DNA of 64,000 nucleotides, taken from the NCBI RefSeq assembly GCF_025486315.1, contig NZ_JAOOPY010000003.1, positions 362,542 to 426,541 on the forward strand, in the 5' to 3' direction. The DNA comes from Variovorax sp. N23 (GTDB lineage: Bacteria; Pseudomonadota; Gammaproteobacteria; Burkholderiales; Burkholderiaceae_C). The notes under the pieces are model-generated. The model worked only from the letters and a program-made list of their open reading frames with translations, ran no database searches and had not been told where the DNA came from. A program made the position numbers and the translations under genes. Below are positions 42,528 through 51,778 of this stretch, one piece after another (the stretch's first letter is position 1; each line of letters starts with the position of its first letter).

Positions 42528-45500
42528 GTGCCCCGTGCCCGACCGCCTGTCTTGTCCGCTACCGACCACCCCACGCCGCCCCAGATCGCGCTGAAGATCG
42601 AATTCCCCGAATCGCTGCCCGTCTCCGCGCGGCGCGAGGAGATCGCCGAGGCCATCGCCGCGAACCAAGTCGTCATCGTCTGCGGCGAAACCGGCTCGGG
42701 CAAGACCACGCAGTTGCCCAAGATCGCGCTGCTGCTGGGCCGCGGCAAGCTGAACAAGCCGCCGGGGCAGGGCAGGCTGATCGGCCACACGCAGCCGCGG
42801 CGCATCGCCGCCAGCTCGGTCGCCAAGCGTATCGCCGAGGAGCTGAAGACGCCGCTCGGCGAAGTCGTCGGCTTCAAGGTGCGGTTTCAAGACCGGCTGA
42901 GCCGCGACGCCTCGGTCAAGCTGATGACCGACGGCATCCTGCTGGCCGAAACGCAGACCGACCCGCTGCTCAAGGCCTACGACACGATCATCATCGACGA
43001 GGCGCACGAGCGTTCGCTGAACATCGACTTCCTGCTGGGCTACCTGCGCGAGATCCTGCCGCGCCGGCCGGACCTGAAGGTGATCGTGACCTCGGCGACG
43101 ATCGACGCCGACCGCTTCGCCACGCACTTCGCCTCCAGGAACGGTCCAGCGCCGATCATCTACGTGTCCGGCCGGACCTTCCCGGTCGAGCAGCGCTACC
43201 GGCCCTTCGAGGAATCGCGCGAATATGACCTGAACGACGCCATCGCCGACGGCGTCGACGAGCTCTGGCGCGATCCGCACAACGGCGGCGACATCCTGGT
43301 CTTCCTGCCCGGAGAGCGCGAGATCCGCGAGGCGGCCGACCACCTGCGCAAGCACCTGGCGCAGCAGCCGGTGATGCGCAATGCGGAGGTGTTGCCGCTG
43401 TTCGCGCGGCTCTCGCCGGCCGAACAGGACCGCATCTTCGAAGGCCACACCGGCCGACGCGTGGTGCTCGCGACCAACGTGGCCGAGACCTCGCTGACCG
43501 TGCCCGGCACGCGCTACGTGATCGACACCGGCACGGCGCGCGTCAAGCGCTATTCCTTCCGCAGCAAGGTCGAGCAGTTGCTGGTCGAGCCGATCAGCCA
43601 GGCCGCGGCCAACCAGCGCGCCGGCCGCTGCGGACGGGTGGCCAACGGCATCTGCATCCGCCTCTACGACGAGAAGGACTTCCTCGGACGTCCGCGCTTC
43701 ACCGACCCGGAAATCCTGCGGTCGTCGCTGGCTGGCGTCATCCTGCGGATGAAGTCGCTGCACCTGGGCGACGTGGCGCGCTTCCCGTTTCTGGAGGCGC
43801 CCGCGCCGCGTGCGATCGCCGACGGCTACCAGCTGCTCAACGAGCTGGGCGCGGTCGACGATGCGAACGAGCTGACCGCCATTGGGCAAGAGTTGGCCAA
43901 GCTGCCGCTCGACCCGCGCGTCGGCCGGATGATCCTGGAGGCGCGCTCGCGCGGCGCGCTGGAGGAGGTGCTGGTGATCGCCTCGGCCCTGTCGGTACAG
44001 GACGTGCGCGACCGGCCGATGGAGGCGCAGCAGCAGGCCGACCAGGCCCATGCCAAGTTCGACGACGACAAGAGCGAGTTCAGCGGTTACCTGACGCTGT
44101 GGAAATGGATCGCCGACGCACGCGGCGGCAACGCGCCGCAGACCCGCCGCGAACTGCATGGCGATCCGAAGAAGCGCGCCAACGCCGCCTTCCTGCCGAT
44201 CGCGCAGCGCACGGTCGCGGCGGCGCCGGCTCCGGTGACCGAGGCACTGCCGACGCACAAGATCAGCAACCGCCAGTACGAGCAACTGCTGCGGCAGAAC
44301 TTCGTCAACATCCGGCGGCTGCGCGAATGGCGCGACATCCATTCGCAGCTGCTGACGGTGGTGACCGAGCACAAGTGGCAACTCAACCGCCAACCGGCCA
44401 GCTACGAGGCGCTGCACCTGTCGATGCTGGCCGGCCTGCTGGGCAACGTCGGCTGGAAGATGGAAGACGACGAGGCTTACCTCGGCGCGCGCGGCATCAA
44501 GTTCTACCGGCATCCGGGCGCGCACCTGCGCAAGAAGCCGGGCCGCTGGATCGTCGCGGCCGAGCTGGTCGAGACCACGCGGCTCTTCGGCCGCGGTATC
44601 GCGAACATCGAACCGCAATGGCTGGAAGAGGTCGCCGGCCATCTGCTGAAGAAGCAGTTGCTCGACCCGCACTGGGAGAAGAAGGGTGCGCAGGTCACGG
44701 CGCTGGAGCGCGCGACGCTGTACGGGCTGGTCGTGTACAGCGGCCGCCGTGTCGACTTCACCAAGGTCGACCCGGTCGCCGCGCGCGAGATTTTCATCCG
44801 CGAAGCGCTGGTCGGCGGGCAGTGGGAAAGCAAGTTCCCCTTCCTCGCGGCCAACCGCAAGCTGGTCAAGGAAGTCGAGGGGCTGGAACACAAGGCGCGC
44901 CGGCAGGACGTGCTGGTCGACGACGAGCTGATCTACGCCTTCTACGACGCGCAACTGCCACCCGATGCGGCCAGCGGCGCGGCCTTCGAGCATTGGTACA
45001 AGGAACAGTCGCGCGCCCAGCCACGCCTGCTGTACCTGACGCGCGAGGAGCTGATGCGCCACCAGGCGGCGGGCATCACCACCCAGTCCTTCCCGCCGAC
45101 GATCCGCCTAGGCGGCGTCGATTGCATCGCCACCTACCTGCACGAACCCGGCGACGCGAAGGACGGGCTCACCGTCACCGTGCCGCTCTTCGTGCTCAAC
45201 CAGGTGAGCGAGGAGCGCTGCGAGTGGCTGGTGACCGGCATGCTCAAGGACAAGATCCAGGCGCTGCTCAAGAGCCTGCCGCAGCGACCGCGCTCCCGGC
45301 TGGTGCCGCTGCCGGAATCGGCGACCAAACTGGCGGAGGCGCTGTCGGCGCCCGAGAGCTTCGGCGCCGGCTCGCTGACCGATGTGCTGCTCAAGCGCGT
45401 GCGCGCGCAGACCAGCATCGATGTGCTGCGCGCCGATTTCAAGCTCGACATGCTGCCGCCGCACCTGTTCATGAACCTGCGTGTGGTGGACGAGCACGGC

Positions 45501-46544
45501 CGCCAGCTCGGCATGGGCCGCAACCTGGGCGCCCTGAAGGCCGAATTGGGCACCCAGGCGCGCGGGGCGTTCCAGGCGCTGGCCGGGCTCAATGTGCGGG
45601 CGGCACCGGCAGCATCCGTTGCTGCCGATGCGCCCAAGGCCGCGAGCGCGCAGCGCCTTGCAGCCGCGGCTCCATCGGCACCCGCGCTGCCTGCCGGCGC
45701 CCGCTACACCGTATGGACCTTCGGTGAGCTGCCCGAGCTGATGGAGGTGCGACGCGGCGCCCAGTCGCTCATCGGCTTCCCGGCGCTGGTCGATGGCGGC
45801 GATGCCGTGAGCATCGAGGTCTTCGACGAGCCCGCCGTGGCCGCCGCCAAGCACCGCGCGGGCCTGCGTCGCCTGTTCGCCCTGCAGCTCAAGGACGCGC
45901 TCAAGTACCTCGAGAAGAACATCCCCGACCTGCAGAAGATGGCCGTGGCCTACATGCCGCTGGGCACCGCCGACGAACTGCGCACGCAGATCGTCGATGT
46001 CGCGCTCGACCGCGCCTTCCTGCAGGAGCCGCTGCCGACCGACGAGTTCGCCTTCAAGAAGCGCATCGAGGAGGGCCGCGGGCGGCTCACGCTGATCGCC
46101 AACGAAGTCGCGCGGCTGGCCGGCGTGATCCTGGTCGACTACGCGGTCGCGGTGCGCAAGATCAAGGACACGAAGATCCAGCCCGACGCCACGGCGGATG
46201 CAGCGCAGCAACTGCAGCGCCTGGTCGGCAAGCGCTTCATCGCCGACACGCCCTGGCCGCAGTTGCAGCATTTCGCGCGCTACCTGAAGGCGATCACCGC
46301 GCGGCTCGACAAGCTGCGTGCCGATCCGGCGCGCGATGCCGCCAAGTTGGCGGAGTTGCGACCGCAGGAGCAGCGCTACTGGCGGCTGGTGGCCGAGCGC
46401 AAGGGCGTGGTGGACGACCGCATGCTGGAATTCCGCTGGCTGCTCGAGGAACTGCGCGTGAGTTTCTTCGCGCAGGAGCTGCGCACGCCACAGCCGGTGA
46501 GCGTGAAGCGGCTCGACAAGGCGTGGGCGCAGCTTCAGGCATAA
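42528..46544 (+). CDS. hrpA: ATP-dependent RNA helicase HrpA
   Basis: DEAH-box helicase of about 1338 residues. Motif I GETGSGKTTQLP (from about 53), DEAH box IIDEAHERSLN near 155, SAT motif VTSATIDADRF and motif VI QRAGRCGRV near 363 form the helicase core; HA2, OB-fold and the long DUF3418 C-terminal region follow, ending LRTPQPVSVKRLDKAW. HrpA resolves stalled or collided ribosomes in E. coli. Start: GTG at 42528; a GATAAT box ends 17 bases before it, and no Shine-Dalgarno is visible, so the exact start is uncertain. It is followed at once by a strong terminator. Confidence 0.95.
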   Translation: MPRARPPVLSATDHPTPPQIALKIEFPESLPVSARREEIAEAIAANQVVIVCGETGSGKTTQLPKIALLLGRGKLNKPPGQGRLIGHTQPRRIAASSVAKRIAEELKTPLGEVVGFKVRFQDRLSRDASVKLMTDGILLAETQTDPLLKAYDTIIIDEAHERSLNIDFLLGYLREILPRRPDLKVIVTSATIDADRFATHFASRNGPAPIIYVSGRTFPVEQRYRPFEESREYDLNDAIADGVDELWRDPHNGGDILVFLPGEREIREAADHLRKHLAQQPVMRNAEVLPLFARLSPAEQDRIFEGHTGRRVVLATNVAETSLTVPGTRYVIDTGTARVKRYSFRSKVEQLLVEPISQAAANQRAGRCGRVANGICIRLYDEKDFLGRPRFTDPEILRSSLAGVILRMKSLHLGDVARFPFLEAPAPRAIADGYQLLNELGAVDDANELTAIGQELAKLPLDPRVGRMILEARSRGALEEVLVIASALSVQDVRDRPMEAQQQADQAHAKFDDDKSEFSGYLTLWKWIADARGGNAPQTRRELHGDPKKRANAAFLPIAQRTVAAAPAPVTEALPTHKISNRQYEQLLRQNFVNIRRLREWRDIHSQLLTVVTEHKWQLNRQPASYEALHLSMLAGLLGNVGWKMEDDEAYLGARGIKFYRHPGAHLRKKPGRWIVAAELVETTRLFGRGIANIEPQWLEEVAGHLLKKQLLDPHWEKKGAQVTALERATLYGLVVYSGRRVDFTKVDPVAAREIFIREALVGGQWESKFPFLAANRKLVKEVEGLEHKARRQDVLVDDELIYAFYDAQLPPDAASGAAFEHWYKEQSRAQPRLLYLTREELMRHQAAGITTQSFPPTIRLGGVDCIATYLHEPGDAKDGLTVTVPLFVLNQVSEERCEWLVTGMLKDKIQALLKSLPQRPRSRLVPLPESATKLAEALSAPESFGAGSLTDVLLKRVRAQTSIDVLRADFKLDMLPPHLFMNLRVVDEHGRQLGMGRNLGALKAELGTQARGAFQALAGLNVRAAPAASVAADAPKAASAQRLAAAAPSAPALPAGARYTVWTFGELPELMEVRRGAQSLIGFPALVDGGDAVSIEVFDEPAVAAAKHRAGLRRLFALQLKDALKYLEKNIPDLQKMAVAYMPLGTADELRTQIVDVALDRAFLQEPLPTDEFAFKKRIEEGRGRLTLIANEVARLAGVILVDYAVAVRKIKDTKIQPDATADAAQQLQRLVGKRFIADTPWPQLQHFARYLKAITARLDKLRADPARDAAKLAELRPQEQRYWRLVAERKGVVDDRMLEFRWLLEELRVSFFAQELRTPQPVSVKRLDKAWAQLQA

Positions 46545-46569
46545 AAAAAACCCGCGAAGGCGGGTTTTT
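46543..46569 (+). terminator. Bidirectional rho-independent terminator after hrpA
   Basis: CCCGC (46551-46555) and GCGGG (46560-46564) form a stem around GAAG, with eight A on the left and five T on the right. It serves hrpA on the plus strand and could end the minus-strand DUF3309 transcript, whose stop is at 46589. Confidence 0.88.
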
Positions 46570-46588
46570 GCCGGGATGCCGCGCAGGC

Positions 46589-46741
46589 CTATATCCGACC
46601 CATGACCAGCAGCACGATCACGATGATCAGAACAAGGCCCAGGCCACCGCTCGGGCCGTAACCCCAATTGCGGCTGTGGCCCCAGGTCGGCAGAACGCCG
46701 ATCAGCAACAGAATCAGGATGACCAGCAGAATCGTCGACAT
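46589..46741 (-). CDS. DUF3309 small membrane protein (50 residues)
   Basis: Two hydrophobic helices, MSTILLVILILLLIGVLP and GGLGLVLIIVIVLLVMG, flank a short polar loop TWGHSRNWGYGPS. This is the DUF3309 pattern, a very common small membrane protein of proteobacteria of unknown role. A strong Shine-Dalgarno AGGAGA sits seven bases before the ATG. It lies between the hrpA terminator and the aminotransferase, on the minus strand. Confidence 0.88.
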   Translation of the reverse strand: MSTILLVILILLLIGVLPTWGHSRNWGYGPSGGLGLVLIIVIVLLVMGRI

Positions 46742-46855
46742 GAACTTCTCCTAAGGCCCGCAGGCTTTTCAATGAAGCCCCATCGTCGCCGTGCTGCACC
46801 CGGGCGACGAGGGGAAACGGCGCCTTCGCCGGTCAGGTCATGCCGACGTTCGGTG

Positions 46856-48037
46856 TCAGAGCTTGGCCAGTCGCTCCAGGGCATGGTTCAGGGTTTCGTC
46901 CTTTTTGGCGAAGCAGAAGCGCACCACGCGCTGATCGAAGCCGTTGCCGTAGAAGGCCGACAGCGGGATGGCGGCGACGCCGATCTCGCGGGTCAGCCAC
47001 TGGCAGAAGTCGGCTTCGCCCAGGTCGCTCACCGCGCTGATGTCGACGCACTGGAAATAGGTGCCGGCGCTCGGCAGCAGCTTGAAGCGCGTCCTGGCCA
47101 GGCCGGCCGCGAACAGGTCGCGCTTGCGCTGGTAGAAGGCCGGCAGGTCGAGGTAGGGCGCCGGGTCGGCCATGTAGCTGGCCAGCGCATGCTGCATCGG
47201 CGTGTTGACGGTGAACACGTTGAACTGGTGCACCTTGCGGAACTCGGCCGTCAGCGCAGCGGGGGCGGCCACGGTGCCGACCTTCCAGCCGGTCACGTGG
47301 TAGGTCTTGCCGAAGCTGCCGACGATGAAGCTGCGCGCTGCCAGACCAGGGTAGCGGGCCGCGCTTTCGTGTGCGACGCCGTCGAACACCATGTGCTCGT
47401 AGACCTCGTCGCTGATCACCAGCACGTCGGTGGGCGCCAGCAGCGCTTCGAGGGCGCGCATTTCCGCGGCGGTCCACACGGTAGCGCTGGGGTTGTGCGG
47501 CGTGTTGACGATGATCGCGCGCGTCTTCGGTGTGATCGCCGCGCCGATCTTCGCGAAGTCCGGGCGAAACGTCCCCGGTGTCAGCGGCACGCGAACCGCC
47601 ACGCCGCCCGCCAGTTCGATGTTGGGCACGTAGCTGTCGTAGCAGGGCTCGAGCACGATCACCTCGTCGCCCGGCCGCACCACGGCGAGCACCGTGGTGA
47701 TGATGGCCTGCGTGGCGCCGGCGGTCACGGTGATCTCGCTGCCGGCGTCGTAGCGGCGGCCGTACAGCGCCTCGATCTTCGCGGCCATGGCCTGGCGCAG
47801 CGCCGGCACGCCAGGCATCGGCGGGTACTGGTTGTGGCCGGCGGCCATGGCCGCGGTCACGTCCGCGAGCAGCCGGGGGTCGCAGTTGAAATCCGGAAAG
47901 CCCTGGCCGAGGTTGACTGCGTTCGTCTCGGCGGCGAGCGCCGACATCACGGTGAAGATGGTGGTGCCCATCGTCGGGAACTTGGTGCCGATGGCGGGCG
48001 TGCGGGGAGAAGCTGGAACGGTGCTCATGGTGATCAT
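46856..48037 (-). CDS. PLP-dependent aminotransferase, YbdL-like (methionine aminotransferase)
   Basis: Class I/II aminotransferase of about 393 residues. NAVNLGQGFPDFNCDPRL near the start, VTAGATQAI, EPCYDSYVPNIELAGG, NTPHNPSATVW, VISDEVYEHMVFDG and the PLP lysine in SFGKTYHVTGWKVG fit the YbdL/kynurenine aminotransferase-like group, which acts on methionine, phenylalanine or histidine keto acids. Two in-frame ATGs (48037 and 48028) are possible. The CysB-type regulator ends upstream on the same strand, with a hairpin repeat in between, so a sulfur-related role is possible but unproven. Confidence 0.87.
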   Translation of the reverse strand: MITMSTVPASPRTPAIGTKFPTMGTTIFTVMSALAAETNAVNLGQGFPDFNCDPRLLADVTAAMAAGHNQYPPMPGVPALRQAMAAKIEALYGRRYDAGSEITVTAGATQAIITTVLAVVRPGDEVIVLEPCYDSYVPNIELAGGVAVRVPLTPGTFRPDFAKIGAAITPKTRAIIVNTPHNPSATVWTAAEMRALEALLAPTDVLVISDEVYEHMVFDGVAHESAARYPGLAARSFIVGSFGKTYHVTGWKVGTVAAPAALTAEFRKVHQFNVFTVNTPMQHALASYMADPAPYLDLPAFYQRKRDLFAAGLARTRFKLLPSAGTYFQCVDISAVSDLGEADFCQWLTREIGVAAIPLSAFYGNGFDQRVVRFCFAKKDETLNHALERLAKL

Positions 48038-48062
48038 GGGTTCAATGATGCGTTTTCGTGAG

Positions 48063-48153
48063 ACACCGCGGAACCGGCTTTGCCGGGCCGCCGGTGTCGC
48101 CCCCGGAAGGGGGAAGGCGCACGCGACACGAAGTGCGCGAAGCCTCGGGGGTG
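48063..48153 (+). repeat. Multi-hairpin intergenic repeat, copy B
   Basis: Starts ACACCGCGGAACCGGC as does copy A at 23815 (minus strand) and keeps the same order of hairpins: CCGGC-TTT-GCCGG, CCCCCGGAAGGGGG, then GCGCAC paired with GTGCGC around ten bases, ending CCTCGGGGG. The second and third stems differ from copy A by paired changes, suggesting selection on structure. It occupies the gap between the CysB-type gene and the aminotransferase, antisense to their direction. Confidence 0.75.
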
Positions 48154-48156
48154 AGC

Positions 48157-49098
48157 CTAGAGTTCGTAGTCCTGCTGTTGGCCGCTGAGGGCCTTGGCGA
48201 TCAGGTTGCGGTCGAGCCGGTCGCTCAGCAGTTCGGCGAACTTGAAGACGAAGTTGCGCAGGTAGGCGCTGCGCTTGAAGGCGATGCGGGCGATGTTCTG
48301 GCCGAAGATGTGGCCCATCGGCTTGACCACCAGGTCGTCGTTGGTGCTGTCGCGCACCGCCATCTCGGCCACGATGCCGACGCCCAGGCCGAGGCGCACA
48401 TAGGTCTTGATCACATCCGAGTCGATCGCTTCCAGCGCGATGCGCGGCGCGAGCTTTTTCTGTGCGAAGGCGTGGTCGATGCGCGTGCGGCCGGTGAAGG
48501 ACGGGTGGTAGGTGATGATCGGCTCGGTCGCCAGGTCTTCCAGCGACACCCGCTCCTTGCTCGCCAGCGGATGGTCCTTGGGCAGCACCAGCACGTGCTG
48601 CCATTCGTAGCAGGGCAGGGTGACCAGCTCGCTGTACGCCGCCAGCGATTCGGTCGCGATGCCGATCTCGGCCACCTCGTCGATCACCATGCGTGCCACC
48701 TGGTCCGGCGAGCCCTGGTGCAGACTCACGTTGACCTTGGGGTAGGCCTCGCGCAGCCGGGCCACCGGCACCGGCAGCACATAGCGCGCCTGGGTGTGCG
48801 TGGTGGCGATCGACAGCGTGCCGCTGTCCTGGGCGCTGAATTGCTCGCCGATGCGCTTGAGGTTGCCGACCTCGCGCATGATCAGCTCGATGCTGGCGAT
48901 GACGTGCTGGCCGGGTTCGGTCACGCGCTTGAGGCGCTTGCCATGGCGCGCGAAGATCTCGACGCCGAGCTCTTCCTCGAGTTCGATGATGGCCTTGGAC
49001 ACGCCCGGCTGCGAGGTGTGAAGCGCCTTGGCGGCTTCGGTGAGATTCAGGTTCCGCCGCACCGCTTCCTGCACGAACTTGAACTGGTGGAGATTCAT
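48157..49098 (-). CDS. cysB: CysB-family LysR-type regulator
   Basis: LysR-type regulator of 313 residues. N-terminal helix-turn-helix LNLTEAAKALHTSQPGVSKAIIELEEELGVEIFARHGKRL matches CysB and Cbl very closely, followed by the effector domain with TTHTQARYVLP (the sulfate/acetylserine-binding loop in CysB). It should control sulfate assimilation and alkanesulfonate genes in response to N-acetylserine. Upstream on the same strand is a CbiX-type chelatase that could serve sirohaem, the cofactor of sulfite reductase, which fits. CysB versus Cbl cannot be separated. Confidence 0.9.
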   Translation of the reverse strand: MNLHQFKFVQEAVRRNLNLTEAAKALHTSQPGVSKAIIELEEELGVEIFARHGKRLKRVTEPGQHVIASIELIMREVGNLKRIGEQFSAQDSGTLSIATTHTQARYVLPVPVARLREAYPKVNVSLHQGSPDQVARMVIDEVAEIGIATESLAAYSELVTLPCYEWQHVLVLPKDHPLASKERVSLEDLATEPIITYHPSFTGRTRIDHAFAQKKLAPRIALEAIDSDVIKTYVRLGLGVGIVAEMAVRDSTNDDLVVKPMGHIFGQNIARIAFKRSAYLRNFVFKFAELLSDRLDRNLIAKALSGQQQDYEL

Positions 49099-49161
49099 AA
49101 CAAATTCCGTCTTATTGCGGCCTTCATTATGCCTTCTCGGTCTATCGATCTGCCTGAAAGG

Positions 49162-49533
49162 TCAACTGCGCAATGCGATGTCCGCCAGCAGATCGATGAC
49201 CTCGGTCGTCTCGCCCACAGCGGGCGCCAGAGAAAACACCACGTCCGGATGCGCGGCACGCAGGGCGTCGACCAACTGAGGTAGATCTTCGCGCACATGC
49301 TTGCCCATGCCGAGGAACAGCGGCACGACACGCAGAGAACGCGCGCCGTCGGCGATCAGACGCTTGGCGGCAGTGGGCAGGTCGGGCTCGACCAGTTCGA
49401 GGTAGGCGCAGGCCACCGACACATCGGGTTGGCGCGTCGACATGCGGCGCGCGACGGCCTCCACGGGCTCGCGCCAGCGCGCGTCGCGCGAGCCGTGGGC
49501 GAAGAGGATGACGGCGAATGGCGCTTCGTGCAT
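49162..49533 (-). CDS. CbiX/SirB-type sirohydrochlorin chelatase
   Basis: Short single-domain chelatase of 123 residues: ILFAHGSRDARWREP contains the metal-binding His and GMGKHVREDLPQLV the second His. CbiX-short or SirB enzymes insert Fe or Co into sirohydrochlorin; next to cysB, ferrochelation for sirohaem is the likely role (inference). It starts four bases after the lptG stop and is followed by cysB after 63 bases, so it may be carried on the lptF-lptG transcript. Confidence 0.88.
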   Translation of the reverse strand: MHEAPFAVILFAHGSRDARWREPVEAVARRMSTRQPDVSVACAYLELVEPDLPTAAKRLIADGARSLRVVPLFLGMGKHVREDLPQLVDALRAAHPDVVFSLAPAVGETTEVIDLLADIALRS

Positions 49534-49537
49534 GCCG

Positions 49538-50647
49538 CTAGCGCCTCAGCACGAGCCACCCGAAGGCGCCGAGCGACAGGATGGTGTAGATCAGCCCCGG
49601 CGCCGCCGCCGTGAGCCAGGGCATCCAGTTGCTCAGGTTGCCGATGTAGCCGAACACGTTGTTCAGCAGGAAGAAGCTGATGCCGATCAGCACGCCGCCG
49701 AACACGTAGCTCGTTACGCCGCTCTGGCGGAAGTGCAGGTAGGCGAAGGGCAGGGCCAGCACGACCATCACCAGGCAGGACAGCGGATAGAACACCTTGC
49801 GCCAGAACTGGATCTCGTAGCGCTGGGCGGTCTGGCCGTTGGCCTCCAGGTGGCGGATGAACTCGAACAGGTCGAGCGTGCGCATGCGGTCGGGCTTGAG
49901 CAACGCGACCGACACCATCTCGCTGGTGAGCGTGGTCGGCCAGCGGTATTCGGGCATGTGTGTGGTGACGACCTGGGCCTTGTCGCTCGCGCGCGTGTCG
50001 TACTTCTGGTGCTCGGCGTCGCTCAGGAGCCAGGCACCGTCGACGATGCGTGCGGTGCTGGCCAGGATCTGAGACGACACGAAGCCCTTGCCGTCGAACT
50101 CGAAGATGCGCGGGCTGGTCAGGGTGCCGTCGCGGCTCATGGCCGCCACGTTGACCGCATACGACATGTCGCCCTGTTTCTCCTTCATCCAGGCGCCGGT
50201 GGTGCCGACGGTGGCGAGCACGTCGCCGCGGAAGCGCGCCTTGAGCACCTGGGCGCCCCGGTCGGCCGCCGGGGCGATGTAGTCGCCGATCGCGAAGGTC
50301 AGCACCACGAAGCCGGCGCCCAGCAGCAGGAGCGAGCGCAACGCCCGCCAGGGCCCCAGCCCGCTGGTGCGCAGGATGGTGTATTCCGAACTCTGCGCCA
50401 GCCGGGCCATCACGAAGATGGTGCCGATCAGCACCGTGATCGGCAGCAGCTCGTACAGATGACTCGGCACCAGCAGCGCGACATACGCCAGGGCCTGCGG
50501 TGCCCCGTAGCCGAGGCTGTCGGGCTGGCCGATGTCGCTGAGTTCGTCGACGAAGTCGAAGAAGAAGAAGAGCGCCAGGAAGCCGAACGTGACGAAGGCG
50601 ACGGCCTTGAGCACCTCGGTGTAGATCAGTCGACGGATCGTTTTCAC
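49538..50647 (-). CDS. lptG: LPS export permease LptG
   Basis: Permease of 369 residues of the LptBFG complex, which extracts lipopolysaccharide from the inner membrane and hands it to LptC. Six helices in two groups flank a periplasmic jellyroll domain (about 130-270). TIRRLIYTEVLKAVAFVTFGFLALFFFFDFVDEL and YTILRTSGLGPWRAL are typical. The start is GTG overlapping the lptF stop (GTGA). LptG rather than LptF by order and by sequence. lptC and lptB are elsewhere. Confidence 0.94.
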   Translation of the reverse strand: MKTIRRLIYTEVLKAVAFVTFGFLALFFFFDFVDELSDIGQPDSLGYGAPQALAYVALLVPSHLYELLPITVLIGTIFVMARLAQSSEYTILRTSGLGPWRALRSLLLLGAGFVVLTFAIGDYIAPAADRGAQVLKARFRGDVLATVGTTGAWMKEKQGDMSYAVNVAAMSRDGTLTSPRIFEFDGKGFVSSQILASTARIVDGAWLLSDAEHQKYDTRASDKAQVVTTHMPEYRWPTTLTSEMVSVALLKPDRMRTLDLFEFIRHLEANGQTAQRYEIQFWRKVFYPLSCLVMVVLALPFAYLHFRQSGVTSYVFGGVLIGISFFLLNNVFGYIGNLSNWMPWLTAAAPGLIYTILSLGAFGWLVLRR

Positions 50648-51756
50648 GCGCGGGTCACCCGGGTAAGGGGCGACGCGGCCGGTCGGCGCAGACGCAGCGC
50701 CCAGTTGTTGTTGCGCTTGAGCAGCCAGAGGCTGGCGAACAGCAGGATCCCGCCGTGCAACGCCAGCAGGAAGGCGCCCATGCCGATGCGGCCCGAGCCG
50801 ACCCAGTTCTGCCCGAGGTTCAGCAGGTTGAAGTACACGACGAAGGCGAACAGGGCCAGCAGCAGATTGGCGCTGCGCCCCACCCGCGGGTTCACGTTCG
50901 ACAGGGTCAGCGCCAGCAGCACGAAGTTGATGCCGGCGAACAGCAGGCCGATGCGCCACGCCAGCTCGCCCAGGTTCTGCGGCGACGGCTCCATCACCAG
51001 CTTCATGGTCGGCCGGGCGGGCAGCGGCGTCGCGTCGGAGGCCATGGCCACATCGCCGCCCACCTTCGTGCCGTAGCTGTCGAACTCGCTGATCTTCAGC
51101 GTCTTCTCGTCGAGCGAACGCTCGAGCCGCTGGCCGTTGCTCAGCATCAGGTAGCGGGTGTCACCCACGCTTTCGAGGCGTCCGCTGCGGGCCGACGTGA
51201 TGATCTGCAGGTTGCGCTCGATCGAGGAGATGAACACGTTGGTGGCCGTCGCGGCGTCGGGCGTGTCCTTGTCGATGAAGAACACGCGGTTGCGGCTGGC
51301 GGATTCGCGGAACTCGCCGGGCGCGATGCGCTCCAGGTCGCCGCGGCGCTCGTACTGGGCGCGCATGCCCTGCGTCTGCGAATTGGCCCAGGGCCAGCCG
51401 ACCAGGGCCAGCACGGCGATCAGCAGCAACACCGGCCAGGCGAAACGGAACAGGGGGTGGACGAAGTCGATCAGCCCGCGACCGCTGGAGAACCAGATCA
51501 CCATCTCGCTGTCCCGGTACATGCGCGAGAGCGTGCCCACGATCGCGACGAAGAGGCTGAGGCTGAGGATGGTCGGCATGTAGCCGAGCACCGTGTAGGC
51601 CATCACGAGCAGCACGTCGGACGGGTTGACGCTGCCCTTGGAAGCAAGGCCGAGCGTGCGGATCAGCATCATGGTCATCACGATGGTGATCAGCACCACC
51701 AGCGTGGCTCCGAAGCTGCGCGACAGCTCCTTGCGCAAAGAGGAATGGAATAACAT
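50644..51756 (-). CDS. lptF: LPS export permease LptF
   Basis: Permease of 370 residues, the partner of LptG, starting [22 protein letters not shown] with [16 protein letters not shown] loop after the first helix. Six membrane helices surround the periplasmic domain (about 115-265). Gene order lptF-lptG is universal. The start lies 22 bases from the pepA start on the opposite strand, so the two divergent promoters must lie within or overlap coding sequence. Confidence 0.94.
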   Translation of the reverse strand: MLFHSSLRKELSRSFGATLVVLITIVMTMMLIRTLGLASKGSVNPSDVLLVMAYTVLGYMPTILSLSLFVAIVGTLSRMYRDSEMVIWFSSGRGLIDFVHPLFRFAWPVLLLIAVLALVGWPWANSQTQGMRAQYERRGDLERIAPGEFRESASRNRVFFIDKDTPDAATATNVFISSIERNLQIITSARSGRLESVGDTRYLMLSNGQRLERSLDEKTLKISEFDSYGTKVGGDVAMASDATPLPARPTMKLVMEPSPQNLGELAWRIGLLFAGINFVLLALTLSNVNPRVGRSANLLLALFAFVVYFNLLNLGQNWVGSGRIGMGAFLLALHGGILLFASLWLLKRNNNWALRLRRPAASPLTRVTRA

Positions 51757-51778
51757 CGTCGAGCGAAAGAAAAGGATT

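Noticed and set aside
42456..45062. Upstream extension of the argA frame to 1318 codons
   Set aside because: The extension is antisense to hrpA and has no homology-like features; the conserved ArgA N-terminus begins at 42455.
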